Source of the DNA: Candidatus Nomurabacteria bacterium
Lineage (GTDB): Bacteria > Patescibacteria > Paceibacteria > UBA9973
Direction: 5' to 3'
Length of the DNA stretch: 64,000 nt
Assembly (NCBI GenBank): GCA_023267435.1
Contig: JAHFNH010000001.1
Coordinates: forward strand, 1 to 64,000
The position numbers and the translations under genes were made by a program. Under the pieces are notes generated by a model, which was not told where the DNA came from, made no database searches, and worked only from the letters and a program-made list of their open reading frames with translations. This document shows, one piece after another, positions 22,844 through 32,019 of the stretch (within the stretch, counting starts at the first letter, position 1; each line of letters opens with the position of its first letter).

Positions 22844-24292
22844 CTAATCCTTCCTCAGGAATAAAGGAGTTTCTGGCATTTTGTTTGCAAAGATTGATTC
22901 TTGAATTTTTTTCGCAGTTTCAGGCAAGAATGATTCGAGTAATTTTGAAACATGTAAAAGTTCTAAGACTAATTCTTTTATCATCTCTATTCCTTTTTCT
23001 TTGTCTTCTTTGATAACTTTAAACGGCTGTTCTTTTTGAATCTTCTCATCCATACCTGAAACAAAAACCCAAATATGATCCATTGCTAATTTTAAATTAA
23101 AGTCTGCGATAGCATCTTCAAAAACTTTACTTGGTTTTATTTTAAAATCTTCAAAAATAACTGGACTAGTTAGATTTGTCTCTGCTAATTTCATAATGCG
23201 GGAAGTTAAATTTCCAATACCATTCGCCAGTCCAGCATTATATGTTTCCTTGAAACGCTCCATGGTAAATGGACTATCTTCAAAAGAAGAGACTTCACGC
23301 AATAAGAAATAACGGAGTGCGTCTGTGCCATATTCGTCGACAACATCTTTGGGATTAACAACATTACCTAAACTTTTAGACATTTTTAATCCACCTTCGG
23401 CTGTTACAAAACCATTGATAATTATTTGGTGAGAATTAGGCAATTCTGCCGCCATCAGCATCGCTTGCCACATCGCAGACTGGAAACGCAAATTGTCTTT
23501 ACCACAATATTGCGTCGGTGTTCCATTAACCCAATATTTTTCAAAATTTTCTTTATTCTCCGGCCAGCCTAGAGTAGAAATATAATTTACCAAAGCATCA
23601 AACCAAACATACATAACATGATCAGGGTCGTTGGGTACTTCTATTCCCCAAGACATTTTTGCTTTCAAGCGTGAAATAGAAAAATCTTGCAATCCCCTTT
23701 CGACGAAAGCTTTTATTTCATTGAAACGAAAATCTGGAACGACAAAATTCGGATGAGATATATAAAATTCCATCAACTTATCGGCAAAGGCGCTGTATTT
23801 GAAAAAGTAATTTTCTTCGTGAATTATTTCAAGAGGTTTTCCTGGATGCAATGGACACTCGCCATTTACTAGCTCAGAATCGCTTTTTGTCTCTTCACAA
23901 CCGACGCAATATTTCGATTCATAATCTTTTTTATAAATAAATCCATTATCATAAACACGTTTCCAAAATTCCTGTGCAGCTTTTATGTGATGCTCGTCTG
24001 TTGTCCTGACAAAATGAATATCTTCATCCATTCCAAAAATTCTTACTGATTCTTTAAAATGCAAAAAACTTTCATCTACGAATTCTTTAGTGGTCTTCCC
24101 TAGAGATTTAGCTTTTTCGTAGATTTTCATACCATGTTCGTCTGTACCAGTATTAAAAAACACATCGAAACCTTCGAGTTTTTTAAAACGAGCGACAACA
24201 TCAGCACGCACGAATTCAAGCGCATGGCCCATATGAAGATCGGCATTTACGTAAGGTAGAGTCGTTGTTATGTAAAAACTATTTTGCTTCAT
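22844..24292 (-). CDS. metG: Methionyl-tRNA synthetase
   Basis: About 482 aa from MKQNSFYIT, preferred over an ATG 39 nt earlier because the family starts at this point. HMGH (20-23) is the HIGH motif and KMSKS is at 303-307. A single zinc knuckle, CVGCEE ... CPLHPG, lies in the connective domain. There is no C-terminal tRNA-binding Arc1p-like domain, so this is the short form. It charges initiator and elongator tRNA-Met. Its start overlaps the end of the permease gene by 14 nt. Confidence 0.95.
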   Translation of the reverse strand: MKQNSFYITTTLPYVNADLHMGHALEFVRADVVARFKKLEGFDVFFNTGTDEHGMKIYEKAKSLGKTTKEFVDESFLHFKESVRIFGMDEDIHFVRTTDEHHIKAAQEFWKRVYDNGFIYKKDYESKYCVGCEETKSDSELVNGECPLHPGKPLEIIHEENYFFKYSAFADKLMEFYISHPNFVVPDFRFNEIKAFVERGLQDFSISRLKAKMSWGIEVPNDPDHVMYVWFDALVNYISTLGWPENKENFEKYWVNGTPTQYCGKDNLRFQSAMWQAMLMAAELPNSHQIIINGFVTAEGGLKMSKSLGNVVNPKDVVDEYGTDALRYFLLREVSSFEDSPFTMERFKETYNAGLANGIGNLTSRIMKLAETNLTSPVIFEDFKIKPSKVFEDAIADFNLKLAMDHIWVFVSGMDEKIQKEQPFKVIKEDKEKGIEMIKELVLELLHVSKLLESFLPETAKKIQESIFANKMPETPLFLRKD

Positions 24293-25358
24293 TGCCTGTT
24301 CGAGCGAAGATTTTATCTTTCTCAATATCATTTACAAATTCCATTAAAGAAACAGCCGTCGGAATAGCTAGAATTAATCCCCAGAAACCAGCCAACTCAT
24401 AGCCAATCAATATTGCCAGAATAACAACCAAAGGAGAAAGTCCCACCACTTTTTTAACAATAAGAGGATAAAGCAAATAAATTTCAAACTGGTGAATTAT
24501 AAGATATGCTCCCAAGACCATCAAAGAACTGGAAACTCCGCCGGAAAGATAAGCGAAGGAAATTGCCGGCACCATGGCAACGATCAAACCATAAGGAACA
24601 AGTTCCATAACTCCCGTCAGAATGGCTAAAAGCAGAGCATATTGAATTCCCAAGAGAGAAAGAACTAAATATGTCAGTACAGCAATCAGAACTCCTAGAA
24701 GCATCTGACCTTTAACCCATAATGCAATTTTATGATGTGCGCGATTCCATAAATCTACAGCGTAATCTTCGTGCTTTTGCGGTATCACAATGCGCAAAAA
24801 ACTCTCGATACCCTTTTCTTGAATAGAAAGATAAAAAGAAATAACAATAATCATGCCGACATTGAAGAAACTTCCGAAAGCTGAAGAAAGTGTTTGAAAG
24901 AAACCGCCGGAAAGATTTGAAATGAAAGCTCTGGAAGTATCAAGTAGTGTCGAAAGAGAAAAATTATTGGAAAGATTTGCCACGATATCCCTGGCTCCAG
25001 AGAAAGCGTTATTTTGGAAATAATTCAAGAAACCAGAATCTGGAATGTAGGCAGAAAGGAAAGTTGAAAAATTATAAATTTCGGTAATGAGTAGTGGAGT
25101 GAATAAATAAAAGAGCGTAGCTAAAAATAATATTGAAAAGAAATAAATCAACACCACTCCAAAAACTCGCCCAATACCTATCCTCTTCATTTTACCAGCA
25201 GCTGATCCGGCAAATGACGCGATGACGATCGAAGTAAGAATGATCAGCACCAAATCACGCAAAAAGTAAATTAGAAAAAAACCTAAACCAACTAAAACTG
25301 CACGGATCATCGTGTCAGTCGATATTGAAATCGATGTTATTTTATTTTTTTCATTCAT
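24279..25358 (-). CDS. AI-2E family transporter (PerM-like)
   Basis: 359 aa with eight or so hydrophobic segments typical of the AI-2E/PerM permease family: the paired helices at the N-terminus, the large soluble loop (about 80-150) and the signature LLAILTGVMELVPYGLIVAMVPA. Members have been linked to autoinducer export or Na+/H+ exchange; the substrate here is unknown. TATTAT lies 6 nt before ATG. It is co-transcribed with metG. Confidence 0.85.
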   Translation of the reverse strand: MNEKNKITSISISTDTMIRAVLVGLGFFLIYFLRDLVLIILTSIVIASFAGSAAGKMKRIGIGRVFGVVLIYFFSILFLATLFYLFTPLLITEIYNFSTFLSAYIPDSGFLNYFQNNAFSGARDIVANLSNNFSLSTLLDTSRAFISNLSGGFFQTLSSAFGSFFNVGMIIVISFYLSIQEKGIESFLRIVIPQKHEDYAVDLWNRAHHKIALWVKGQMLLGVLIAVLTYLVLSLLGIQYALLLAILTGVMELVPYGLIVAMVPAISFAYLSGGVSSSLMVLGAYLIIHQFEIYLLYPLIVKKVVGLSPLVVILAILIGYELAGFWGLILAIPTAVSLMEFVNDIEKDKIFARTGNEAK

Positions 25359-25387
25359 AACAATATAATAACACAGAAGAAAAAACT

Positions 25388-26656
25388 TTAAAACTTGAGA
25401 ATTTTAGAAAATTTAGCCTTTTCTTTAAAAGGACCAATCAAAGCCAAATTTAATATTTCGTTCTTAAAAATTTTATTCGCCAAGTCTTTAATCTGAATAG
25501 CTGTAACTTTCCTGATTTCGTTAGCTTTTTCTTCTGCTAAATGAATTTCCCTCTTTAAGAGCTCTTGTCCGCCGTAAAAGTTCGCAATATCGTCACTAGA
25601 CTCTAAAGAAAGCTTCATATTACCGATCAAACATTCTTTTACTTTACCGAGTTCATCTTCAGAAACTAAATCATTTTTCAATTTTCGGCATTCTTCTAAA
25701 ACAGCTTCGATAACTTCATTGATTCTTTTATTGTCTACCCCAGCGGAAACTTGAAAAACTCCGTGATCAGTATAAACATCATTATATGCACGAACGTAAT
25801 ATCCGACACCCATTTCTTCACGTAATTTCTGAAAAAGCCTGGAACTCATTCCCCCACCCAGCACGCCTCCTAAGACAGAAAGCACTGGATTCTTTTTGTT
25901 AAATAAATCGAAAGAGCGCACACCTAAAACAAAATGTGTTTGATCTGTTTTTTTAAATTTCACTAAGACTTCCGGCTTCTTTTGAGCTTCTTTCACTTTT
26001 AATTTTTTAGATTTCTTTCCGCGTGGAATATTTCCGAAAACTTTTTCAACTTCTTTCATCACATCTTTTTCGGTCACCTGTCCTGCGACTACCAATAATG
26101 TCGCTTCCGGTAAATAATGTGCTTTTTTGTAATTCACAAAATCATCACGCTTCATTTTCAAAATATTTTTCTTTTCTCCCGCAATATTCCAACCCGCTGG
26201 TTGGTTACCATAAAGTAATTCCATAAATAAATCCTGCACGTGCCTGTTGGGCATATCTTCGTACATATTTATTTCTTCGATAATCACACCTTTTTCTTTT
26301 TGCATTTCTGCTTCAGGAAAAGTAGAATTCAAATAAATATCAGAAACTACGTCAAAAATCTGCTTGAAGTGACGTGCGTCAGACTTCGCATAATAACCTG
26401 TATATTCTTGGCCAGTAAAAGCGTTGTATTGAGAACCGAGTGCATCTAATTCCTTGGAAATATCAATCGCCTTGGGTCTTTTCACTGTTCCCTTGAAACA
26501 CATATGTTCTAAGAAATGCGAAATACCATTTATCTTTTTTGTTTCGTATTTTGAACCAGCTTCCACTAATACCAAAACCGTAGCCGTAGGATTATCCTTC
26601 ATCGGCACAATAATAACTCTGAGTCCGTTATGTAAAACTTTTTTTGTGAATTTCAT
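25388..26656 (-). CDS. M16 family zinc peptidase (processing-peptidase-like)
   Basis: 422 aa with the inverted zinc motif HFLEH (47-51) and the downstream Glu in the EEINMYEDMP helix. The C-terminal half carries the GGMSSRLFQKLREEMGVGYY substrate-binding signature. It resembles bacterial PqqL/YmxG-type peptidases that degrade or trim peptides. TAAGAT lies 6 nt before ATG. A DUF559 mobile unit starts 20 nt upstream of its start codon. Confidence 0.93.
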   Translation of the reverse strand: MKFTKKVLHNGLRVIIVPMKDNPTATVLVLVEAGSKYETKKINGISHFLEHMCFKGTVKRPKAIDISKELDALGSQYNAFTGQEYTGYYAKSDARHFKQIFDVVSDIYLNSTFPEAEMQKEKGVIIEEINMYEDMPNRHVQDLFMELLYGNQPAGWNIAGEKKNILKMKRDDFVNYKKAHYLPEATLLVVAGQVTEKDVMKEVEKVFGNIPRGKKSKKLKVKEAQKKPEVLVKFKKTDQTHFVLGVRSFDLFNKKNPVLSVLGGVLGGGMSSRLFQKLREEMGVGYYVRAYNDVYTDHGVFQVSAGVDNKRINEVIEAVLEECRKLKNDLVSEDELGKVKECLIGNMKLSLESSDDIANFYGGQELLKREIHLAEEKANEIRKVTAIQIKDLANKIFKNEILNLALIGPFKEKAKFSKILKF

Positions 26657-26675
26657 AAAATAATCTTAACACATA

Positions 26676-27126
26676 TTAACACCCCACCCCAACCCTCCCC
26701 TTGGCTAATGGGAGGGAGAGTCTAATTCACTACTAATTTTCTGTAATACTCCATCTATATTTGCATTTACTTCATTGTTCCAAAAACGAAGAGTTTTTAT
26801 TTCCAACCCAAGAAGATAGTTATCTCTTTCTTGATCGTACTCTTTATTATCTAAATGTTGAGAACCATCTAGTTCAACTGCTATTTTCTTATCAGGACAA
26901 TAAAAATCTAAAATATATGGACCAATAGAATGTTGGCGTTTAAATTTAAAACCGAGTTGATTTCTTCTTAACCTAGCCCAAAGTAGTACTTCTTGTGGAG
27001 TTTGATTTTTCCTCAATTCAATCCGGCGTTCTTTTAAAATTGGATGATTATGAGTAATAGTCATTTTAACTTTGTATTGTATTCCTCCTCCCCTTCGCCA
27101 AGGGGAGGATTGAGGTGGGGTGCTAA
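26676..27126. mobile_element. Putative DUF559 mobile unit with 29-bp terminal inverted repeats
   Basis: The left end (26676-26704, TTAACACCCCACC...) and the right end (27098-27126) are inverted repeats with 3 mismatches in 29. Each end also folds on itself: CCCTCCC-CTTGGCTAAT-GGGAGGG at the left (26693-26716) and CCTCCCC-TTCGCCAA-GGGGAGG at the right (27087-27108). The only gene inside is a DUF559 nuclease. The right end abuts the stop codon of the methyltransferase gene. No target duplication is evident. Mobility is inferred from the layout and from related gene-less copies at 9966, 10971 and 22741. Confidence 0.65.
26705..27064 (-). CDS. DUF559 (Vsr-like) endonuclease domain protein, copy 2
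   Basis: 119 aa, the same length as the copy at 22369 and clearly related: TPQEVLLWARLRRNQLG, FKRQHSIGPYILDFYCP and IAVELDGSQH. The likely catalytic residues are D of DFYCP, E of VELDG and H of SQH. It is the only gene inside a unit bounded by inverted repeats and so is a candidate for the enzyme acting on those repeats. Alternatives are mismatch repair or a selfish nuclease. Confidence 0.85.
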   Translation of the reverse strand: MTITHNHPILKERRIELRKNQTPQEVLLWARLRRNQLGFKFKRQHSIGPYILDFYCPDKKIAVELDGSQHLDNKEYDQERDNYLLGLEIKTLRFWNNEVNANIDGVLQKISSELDSPSH

Positions 27127-27795
27127 CTATTTCTTCTTAGCCTTTACAATAAAAAATCCAGGATATTTACCACCATTTATCTGCTCAGCCGCAGGGTCCC
27201 ATACTTCTTTATAATCTATCATTTCAAATTTACTGAAGAAATCTAAATTAAAGTATTCATTCATCGTATGAGTAGGCTCCTTTAATTCAACAGTGCCCTC
27301 TAAAATCAAACAATCAACAATGACTTGTTTGAAATAGTCACTAGCGAGTTTTTTTCTTTCAATAAATTGTCTAAATGGATGAGTTACAAGATAAACAAGT
27401 AAACCACCAGGTTTCAAAACGCGAAACATTTCATTAAAAATTTGTTTCATGTCTGGAGATGTCATGATTGCATATTTTGTAAAAACAGCATCAAATGAAT
27501 TATTTTCAAATGGAATATTTTCGGCAAAACCTTGAATAAATTCAACAGATGGATACTTTGTTTTTGCTATGTCGATAAGCGACTGTGACGCATCTAAACC
27601 AACAACAGTTGCTCCAATAGTTCTATAATATTCTGCGTCAATGCCATCACCGCATGCCAAATCTAACACTTTTTGGTTAGTTAAATCAGTTCCGGTCATA
27701 CTTCTCATTTCAAACCTGTTTATTTGATTTTTCTCCTCTTGGTTTACTGAAAAATCTTGAGCGAATTCATCATATTGTGTACGTATATCATTCAT
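27127..27795 (-). CDS. Class I SAM-dependent methyltransferase
   Basis: 222 aa. The motifs of a Methyltransf_11/25 fold are present: VLDLACGDGIDAEYY (motif I), GLDASQSLI (motif II), FDAVFTKYAIM and GGLLVYLVTHPF. The substrate cannot be read from sequence; relatives methylate small molecules or quinones. TATAAA lies 6 nt before ATG. It starts 7 nt after the end of glyQS and stops against the DUF559 unit. Confidence 0.88.
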   Translation of the reverse strand: MNDIRTQYDEFAQDFSVNQEEKNQINRFEMRSMTGTDLTNQKVLDLACGDGIDAEYYRTIGATVVGLDASQSLIDIAKTKYPSVEFIQGFAENIPFENNSFDAVFTKYAIMTSPDMKQIFNEMFRVLKPGGLLVYLVTHPFRQFIERKKLASDYFKQVIVDCLILEGTVELKEPTHTMNEYFNLDFFSKFEMIDYKEVWDPAAEQINGGKYPGFFIVKAKKK

Positions 27796-27802
27796 ATAAT
27801 TT

Positions 27803-29119
27803 TTATACTAATCTATTTTTAATATAATCTTTTAGAGCTTCTACTTTTACTCTCTCTTGAGCACCTGTATCACGATCACGAACCGTTACTTCATTATCTG
27901 TTAAGGTTTCAAAATCAACTACAATACAAAATGGAGTACCTATCTCGTCTTGTCGGCGGTAACGCTTTCCAATGTTTCCATTGTCGTCCCATGCGACACG
28001 TCCAAACTCTGCTTTCAGTGGTGCGAAAACTTTTGTATTGGCATATTCCACAAGCTCTGGTTTATTTTTCAGTAATGGAGATACTGCACAAATAACCGGT
28101 GCCATGGAAGGCTTGAATTTCAAATATGAACGCACTTCCCCGTCCTTTTCATCTTCTGCATAAGCAGAAGTAAGTAAAGCTAGAACTGCGCGATCCAGAC
28201 CGAAAGATGGTTCGATAACATGAGGAATTATTTTCTTGGAATTTTCTTCGTCTATATAATCCAGCTTGTGAGTTTTCAAATCAAAATCAGAACGATAAGC
28301 CAGACCAAAAAGTTCTTTCTGTCCGAAAGGATATTCAAATTCGAAATCAACTGTACGAGAAGAATAATGCGCTCTATCTTCAGCTGCGATTTCAATATCA
28401 TGAACTTTAGTCATGTCTATACCGATTTCTTCTATCCATTCAAACATTTCATCTTTGAAAAATTCAAAATATCTTTCCCAATCTTCGGGGCGTACGAAAT
28501 ATTCTATTTCCATCTGCTCGAATTCTCTCTGGCGGAAAATAAAATCACGCGGAGTGATTTCGTTTCTGAAAGCCTTACCGATCTGAGCCATACCGAAAGG
28601 AAGCTTTGGGTGAAAAGCATCTACAGTATTTTTGAAATTTACGAATACACCTTGAGCTGTCTCAGGACGAAGATAAGAGATAGAAGAAGAATCTTCTGAA
28701 GCACCCACCTTGGTCTGAAACATCATATTGAACTGTCTGGCTTCACTTAACTTACCTCCACAATCTGCACACTTAACCTTATCTTCTATTTGATCTGCAC
28801 GAAATCTTTTGTGACATTTATCGCACTCCACCATCGGATCTGCAAAATGTTCTGCGTGACCTGTCGCCTGCCAGACTTCCTGACGCATTAATATTGCCGC
28901 ATCAATACCGTACATATCTCTGCGAGAATCCACAAATTTTTTCCACCAAGAAGCTTTTACATTATTTTTTAAAGCCAAACCGAAGTGTCCCCAGTCCCAA
29001 GTACCAGCGAGTCCCCCATATATTTCCGAACCAGGAAAAATAAAACCTCGTCTCTTACAAAGTGAAACTATCTTTTCCATTAATTCAGATCCTTCTTTCT
29101 TTTCGTTTTCTTTAGACAT
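27803..29119 (-). CDS. glyQS: Glycyl-tRNA synthetase (homodimeric type)
   Basis: 438 aa class II synthetase of the alpha2 type rather than the alpha2-beta2 enzyme. Motif 1, motif 2 (FRNEITPRDFIFRQREFEQMEIEYF) and motif 3 are intact, a C-x2-C ... C-x2-C zinc element is present (CDKCHKRF, CADCGGKL), and the C-terminus has the anticodon-binding domain. It lies 25 nt after the 29145-31073 gene and just before the methyltransferase. Confidence 0.96.
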   Translation of the reverse strand: MSKENEKKEGSELMEKIVSLCKRRGFIFPGSEIYGGLAGTWDWGHFGLALKNNVKASWWKKFVDSRRDMYGIDAAILMRQEVWQATGHAEHFADPMVECDKCHKRFRADQIEDKVKCADCGGKLSEARQFNMMFQTKVGASEDSSSISYLRPETAQGVFVNFKNTVDAFHPKLPFGMAQIGKAFRNEITPRDFIFRQREFEQMEIEYFVRPEDWERYFEFFKDEMFEWIEEIGIDMTKVHDIEIAAEDRAHYSSRTVDFEFEYPFGQKELFGLAYRSDFDLKTHKLDYIDEENSKKIIPHVIEPSFGLDRAVLALLTSAYAEDEKDGEVRSYLKFKPSMAPVICAVSPLLKNKPELVEYANTKVFAPLKAEFGRVAWDDNGNIGKRYRRQDEIGTPFCIVVDFETLTDNEVTVRDRDTGAQERVKVEALKDYIKNRLV

Positions 29120-29144
29120 ATTTTAAAAATTATTTATTAAAAAA

Positions 29145-31073
29145 TTACTGCGTTACCCTCTCCGAGCCAGCTGGGAAAGATGGATCGCTTGAAAGTCGAG
29201 TATTAAGAGAAGCCTTATTGACTCTCACATCCACATTAGCAAAATCATCGTGTCCGGTCAAAACTGCATCATTAATAATCGTCGGTGTCGTGTTCACTTG
29301 TGAAAGTGATGGTAGAAATGCAATCTGGAAAGAAACTTCTCTGTCGGTGCTGGTAATGCCGGTACCTTTTGGAATCCCGCCGACATTCCAAACAATTTCC
29401 TTGGAAGAAGGATTGTAAGTCAAATCTTCAGTCGAAGGAGAAATTGGTCCGACAAATTTTACCCACGGAGGAAGCGATGAAGTAACTTGTGCTTTGGAAG
29501 CGTTATTAGATGTATTAGAAAGAGCCCAGACTACTGTGTAAGTCGTTTCTTGTTCCACTTTCGGAGGCAATGGTCCAGTGTTTGCGAATGCGCCGGAATA
29601 ATATAAAGCTTTTGTGGAAAGGCCGACATCGGAAATAACTCTAATAATTTTAGATTCTGAATTTGTTAGCTCCTGCAAAGCATTACCTTCGAGGGGCTGT
29701 TTGCCACTAATGGAAACATCAATATTCACAGTCGGATCAGTAACCATACCACCACTGCCTGAAAATAGAGGCAAGGAAGCAAGAGAAAATGAGACAGTTC
29801 CAGAATCACTTGGATTAATCTCGGCAAAAGTATTGTCAGAATTTTTATCCCAAATAATAGAATTCAGAGAAGAATTATAAAATCCATGTTGGCTGTCGAT
29901 CGTATTTCGATTTACCGCATTGCCGGAAATTTTCGCGGTGATTACTAGGTCGTTTATTTTTGTCGGCAAATTATTTATCCAATGTATTTCTCCCTGGATC
30001 GGAGTTTTAGAATCTGTCGCATATTCCCTCTGGTAAACGCCATTCACATAAAGCTGCGCCGCGATAAATGGTTTTTTAATCGTAATAGTTTGAGCTAAAG
30101 AATTGAAAACAACTCCGATCATCGTCTTGTCTTTTTCACTCTGTGATCCGCTCAAAATATGAAAAGTTTTATCTTCTCCGTCAAACACATCCACCATTTT
30201 ACCGGTTATTGAAATATTGCTCTGTGCGCCAGGAGCCAGATCACCCAAGCTCCAGACATTATTGCCGAGCGATGGCGCCGGCTTGGATGTCTCAAACTGG
30301 AAACCTACTGGGTAGTCAATCTTGAGCATCATATTGGAAGCTATTTTAGTGGCATTCAATGTCGCCTTCACATTCAAAGTAACTTCTTGATTTGGACTTG
30401 CCTCCGTCGGAGCATCGACAGAAAGATTGATCGGAGCAGAACTGATAGTGACTTGAAAATCTGTTGCTTTTACGAAAATAGCATTGGACCCTTCCACTCG
30501 ATATTCCAAAGAAATTTTTACCGGCTGGATGCTATTCTGTTCTCCAAAAAGAGTTATTTTTACATTTTCCATATGCACAGTGCCGGCTGGAATAGTTCCT
30601 AAAGATACACGAACATGATCTGTATCACCTGTTACACCGCTGGTACTCTTGGGATATTCCACAACCAGATCCGCCAATTCAAGAGCCGCATTATTTTTAT
30701 TTGTAATTTCAACTTGAAGAGGAAGCTCTTCCCCGCCAGCCGTAAAAGTATTGCCCAATACAGCAATATCAATATTGTTATTAGAAACAGTATTGCCTCC
30801 ATTAAAGTAAGTAAAAAAAGCAAAGCCTAAAGCCAAAACAAAAAAACCTATCGAAAAAATAAAAAATTTCTTAAACATTGATGTTTTCATATAAAATTTT
30901 TCCATAGAATCAGATTCGCCCACTGCCTCCTTTTTCCAAGAATCCGGAATATCTTTTTTCTGCCGATACATAAAACCATCGTGACGATCTATTCTGGACT
31001 GAAAACTCTTGCTGAAAAGTTTCGTTTTTAAATCTTCTAATCTATTTAGTTTTTCTTTGTCATTTAAAGCCAT
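29145..31073 (-). CDS. Membrane protein with large extracellular beta-domain region
   Basis: 642 aa. A cytoplasmic, charged N-terminus (about 1-68) is followed by one transmembrane helix (about 69-92) and about 540 residues of extracellular beta domains with DUF11-like features (LPLQVEITNKNNAALELADLVVEYP; NITPNQEVTLNVKA; WALSNTSNNASKAQVTSSLPPWVKFV). It is conserved in Patescibacteria; the role is unknown, perhaps envelope architecture. TATAAT lies exactly 6 nt before ATG (31080-31085). It heads a cluster with glyQS. Confidence 0.75.
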   Translation of the reverse strand: MALNDKEKLNRLEDLKTKLFSKSFQSRIDRHDGFMYRQKKDIPDSWKKEAVGESDSMEKFYMKTSMFKKFFIFSIGFFVLALGFAFFTYFNGGNTVSNNNIDIAVLGNTFTAGGEELPLQVEITNKNNAALELADLVVEYPKSTSGVTGDTDHVRVSLGTIPAGTVHMENVKITLFGEQNSIQPVKISLEYRVEGSNAIFVKATDFQVTISSAPINLSVDAPTEASPNQEVTLNVKATLNATKIASNMMLKIDYPVGFQFETSKPAPSLGNNVWSLGDLAPGAQSNISITGKMVDVFDGEDKTFHILSGSQSEKDKTMIGVVFNSLAQTITIKKPFIAAQLYVNGVYQREYATDSKTPIQGEIHWINNLPTKINDLVITAKISGNAVNRNTIDSQHGFYNSSLNSIIWDKNSDNTFAEINPSDSGTVSFSLASLPLFSGSGGMVTDPTVNIDVSISGKQPLEGNALQELTNSESKIIRVISDVGLSTKALYYSGAFANTGPLPPKVEQETTYTVVWALSNTSNNASKAQVTSSLPPWVKFVGPISPSTEDLTYNPSSKEIVWNVGGIPKGTGITSTDREVSFQIAFLPSLSQVNTTPTIINDAVLTGHDDFANVDVRVNKASLNTRLSSDPSFPAGSERVTQ

Positions 31074-31079
31074 TACGAA

Positions 31080-31085
31080 ATTATA
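31080..31085 (-). promoter_or_regulatory. -10 box giving a near-leaderless mRNA for the 29145 gene
   Basis: A perfect TATAAT ends 6 nt before the start codon on the minus strand, so transcription would begin at or beside ATG. Confidence 0.5.
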
Positions 31086-31093
31086 TCACACTT

Positions 31094-31675
31094 TTAAAGG
31101 TGTGTTTCCTTTAGTGCTTTATTTATTTCGGATAAAATATGAGTTCGATTTTTGGAAACTTCAAACATCAACTCGTCTTCAAACGGAGATTTGACCAGAG
31201 TTTTTAAATCTTCGCCTCCGCCGATATAACCCAAATTATCCAGAATGCGCAAAACAATCACCATCTCAATATTGCGCAATTCTTCCATTGTCTCAGTTTT
31301 TTCTAAAATAAAAAATCCTTTCAATAAATCTGCGAACAATTCCGGGTTGGAATCTTCCCCTGCCAGTAAGCGTTTTAGCAGTTTAGAAATCTTTTCCATT
31401 ATTTCTAAAGTCTCCGGTCTTTTCGATAGACTTTCAAGCTCGTTTGTTTTAGATGCACTCGTGATGCGCCAAAAATCTTTTCCACGCACGAAATCAACTT
31501 TCACATAAGAAAAATCTTGCAGGACAAAACGAAGCTTCGAAGATATTTTTCGAACTCCCTGCGCTGAAGCATGGATCATTCCCAAGTCACGAGTAAAAAC
31601 AGAATAATATTTCCCCGCTTCTCCGAAATTCCTACTCCCTAAAATTATTCCTTCTGTATGATAAATGTGGTGCAT
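31094..31675 (-). CDS. recO: DNA repair protein RecO
   Basis: 193 aa, at the short end of the family. It has the N-terminal OB-fold (YHTEGIILGSRNFGEAGKYYSVFTRDLGMIHASAQGVRK) and a helical C-terminal part without the four-cysteine zinc element of longer homologs. RecO loads RecA on SSB-coated DNA. It is followed downstream by the 29145 gene's promoter and preceded by a NIF3-like gene with a 9-nt gap. Confidence 0.88.
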   Translation of the reverse strand: MHHIYHTEGIILGSRNFGEAGKYYSVFTRDLGMIHASAQGVRKISSKLRFVLQDFSYVKVDFVRGKDFWRITSASKTNELESLSKRPETLEIMEKISKLLKRLLAGEDSNPELFADLLKGFFILEKTETMEELRNIEMVIVLRILDNLGYIGGGEDLKTLVKSPFEDELMFEVSKNRTHILSEINKALKETHL

Positions 31676-31684
31676 TAAAATTAT

Positions 31685-32014
31685 TTATTTTGAAATATCT
31701 TCTAGAGCATGAATATCAAAAGCAACTTCTTCATATGGATGTACTTTTTTCATTGCTTCTATAACTTTAGATAAAATTTCTCTTGAAACAACAACTTCTA
31801 TTCTTTCTTCTATCACTTCCTCAAGTTTGCCAACTTCACCTATTGCTGGATTTGCTCCTTCTACGGGTAAAAATCTCCCTATTCCTTTAGAAGAGAAACT
31901 ACAAAAATTATAATTTCCAATTACACCCGCTCCAGCTTCACCCATTGCCTGCCTAACTTTTTCAGTATGATTTTCCGGAACAAATACTACCAGTTTTACA
32001 TTTTTTGATTGCAT
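31685..32014 (-). CDS. NIF3/YqfO-type insert domain protein
   Basis: 109 aa resembling the middle domain of YqfO/NIF3-like proteins as a stand-alone unit: KLVVFVPENHTEKVRQAMGEAGAGVIGNYNFCSFSSKGIGRFLP ... HPYEEVAFDIH. The fold is CutA/PII-like and trimeric in relatives. No catalytic role is known. TAAAAT lies 7 nt before ATG (32022-32027). Confidence 0.8.
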   Translation of the reverse strand: MQSKNVKLVVFVPENHTEKVRQAMGEAGAGVIGNYNFCSFSSKGIGRFLPVEGANPAIGEVGKLEEVIEERIEVVVSREILSKVIEAMKKVHPYEEVAFDIHALEDISK

Positions 32015-32019
32015 ACCTT

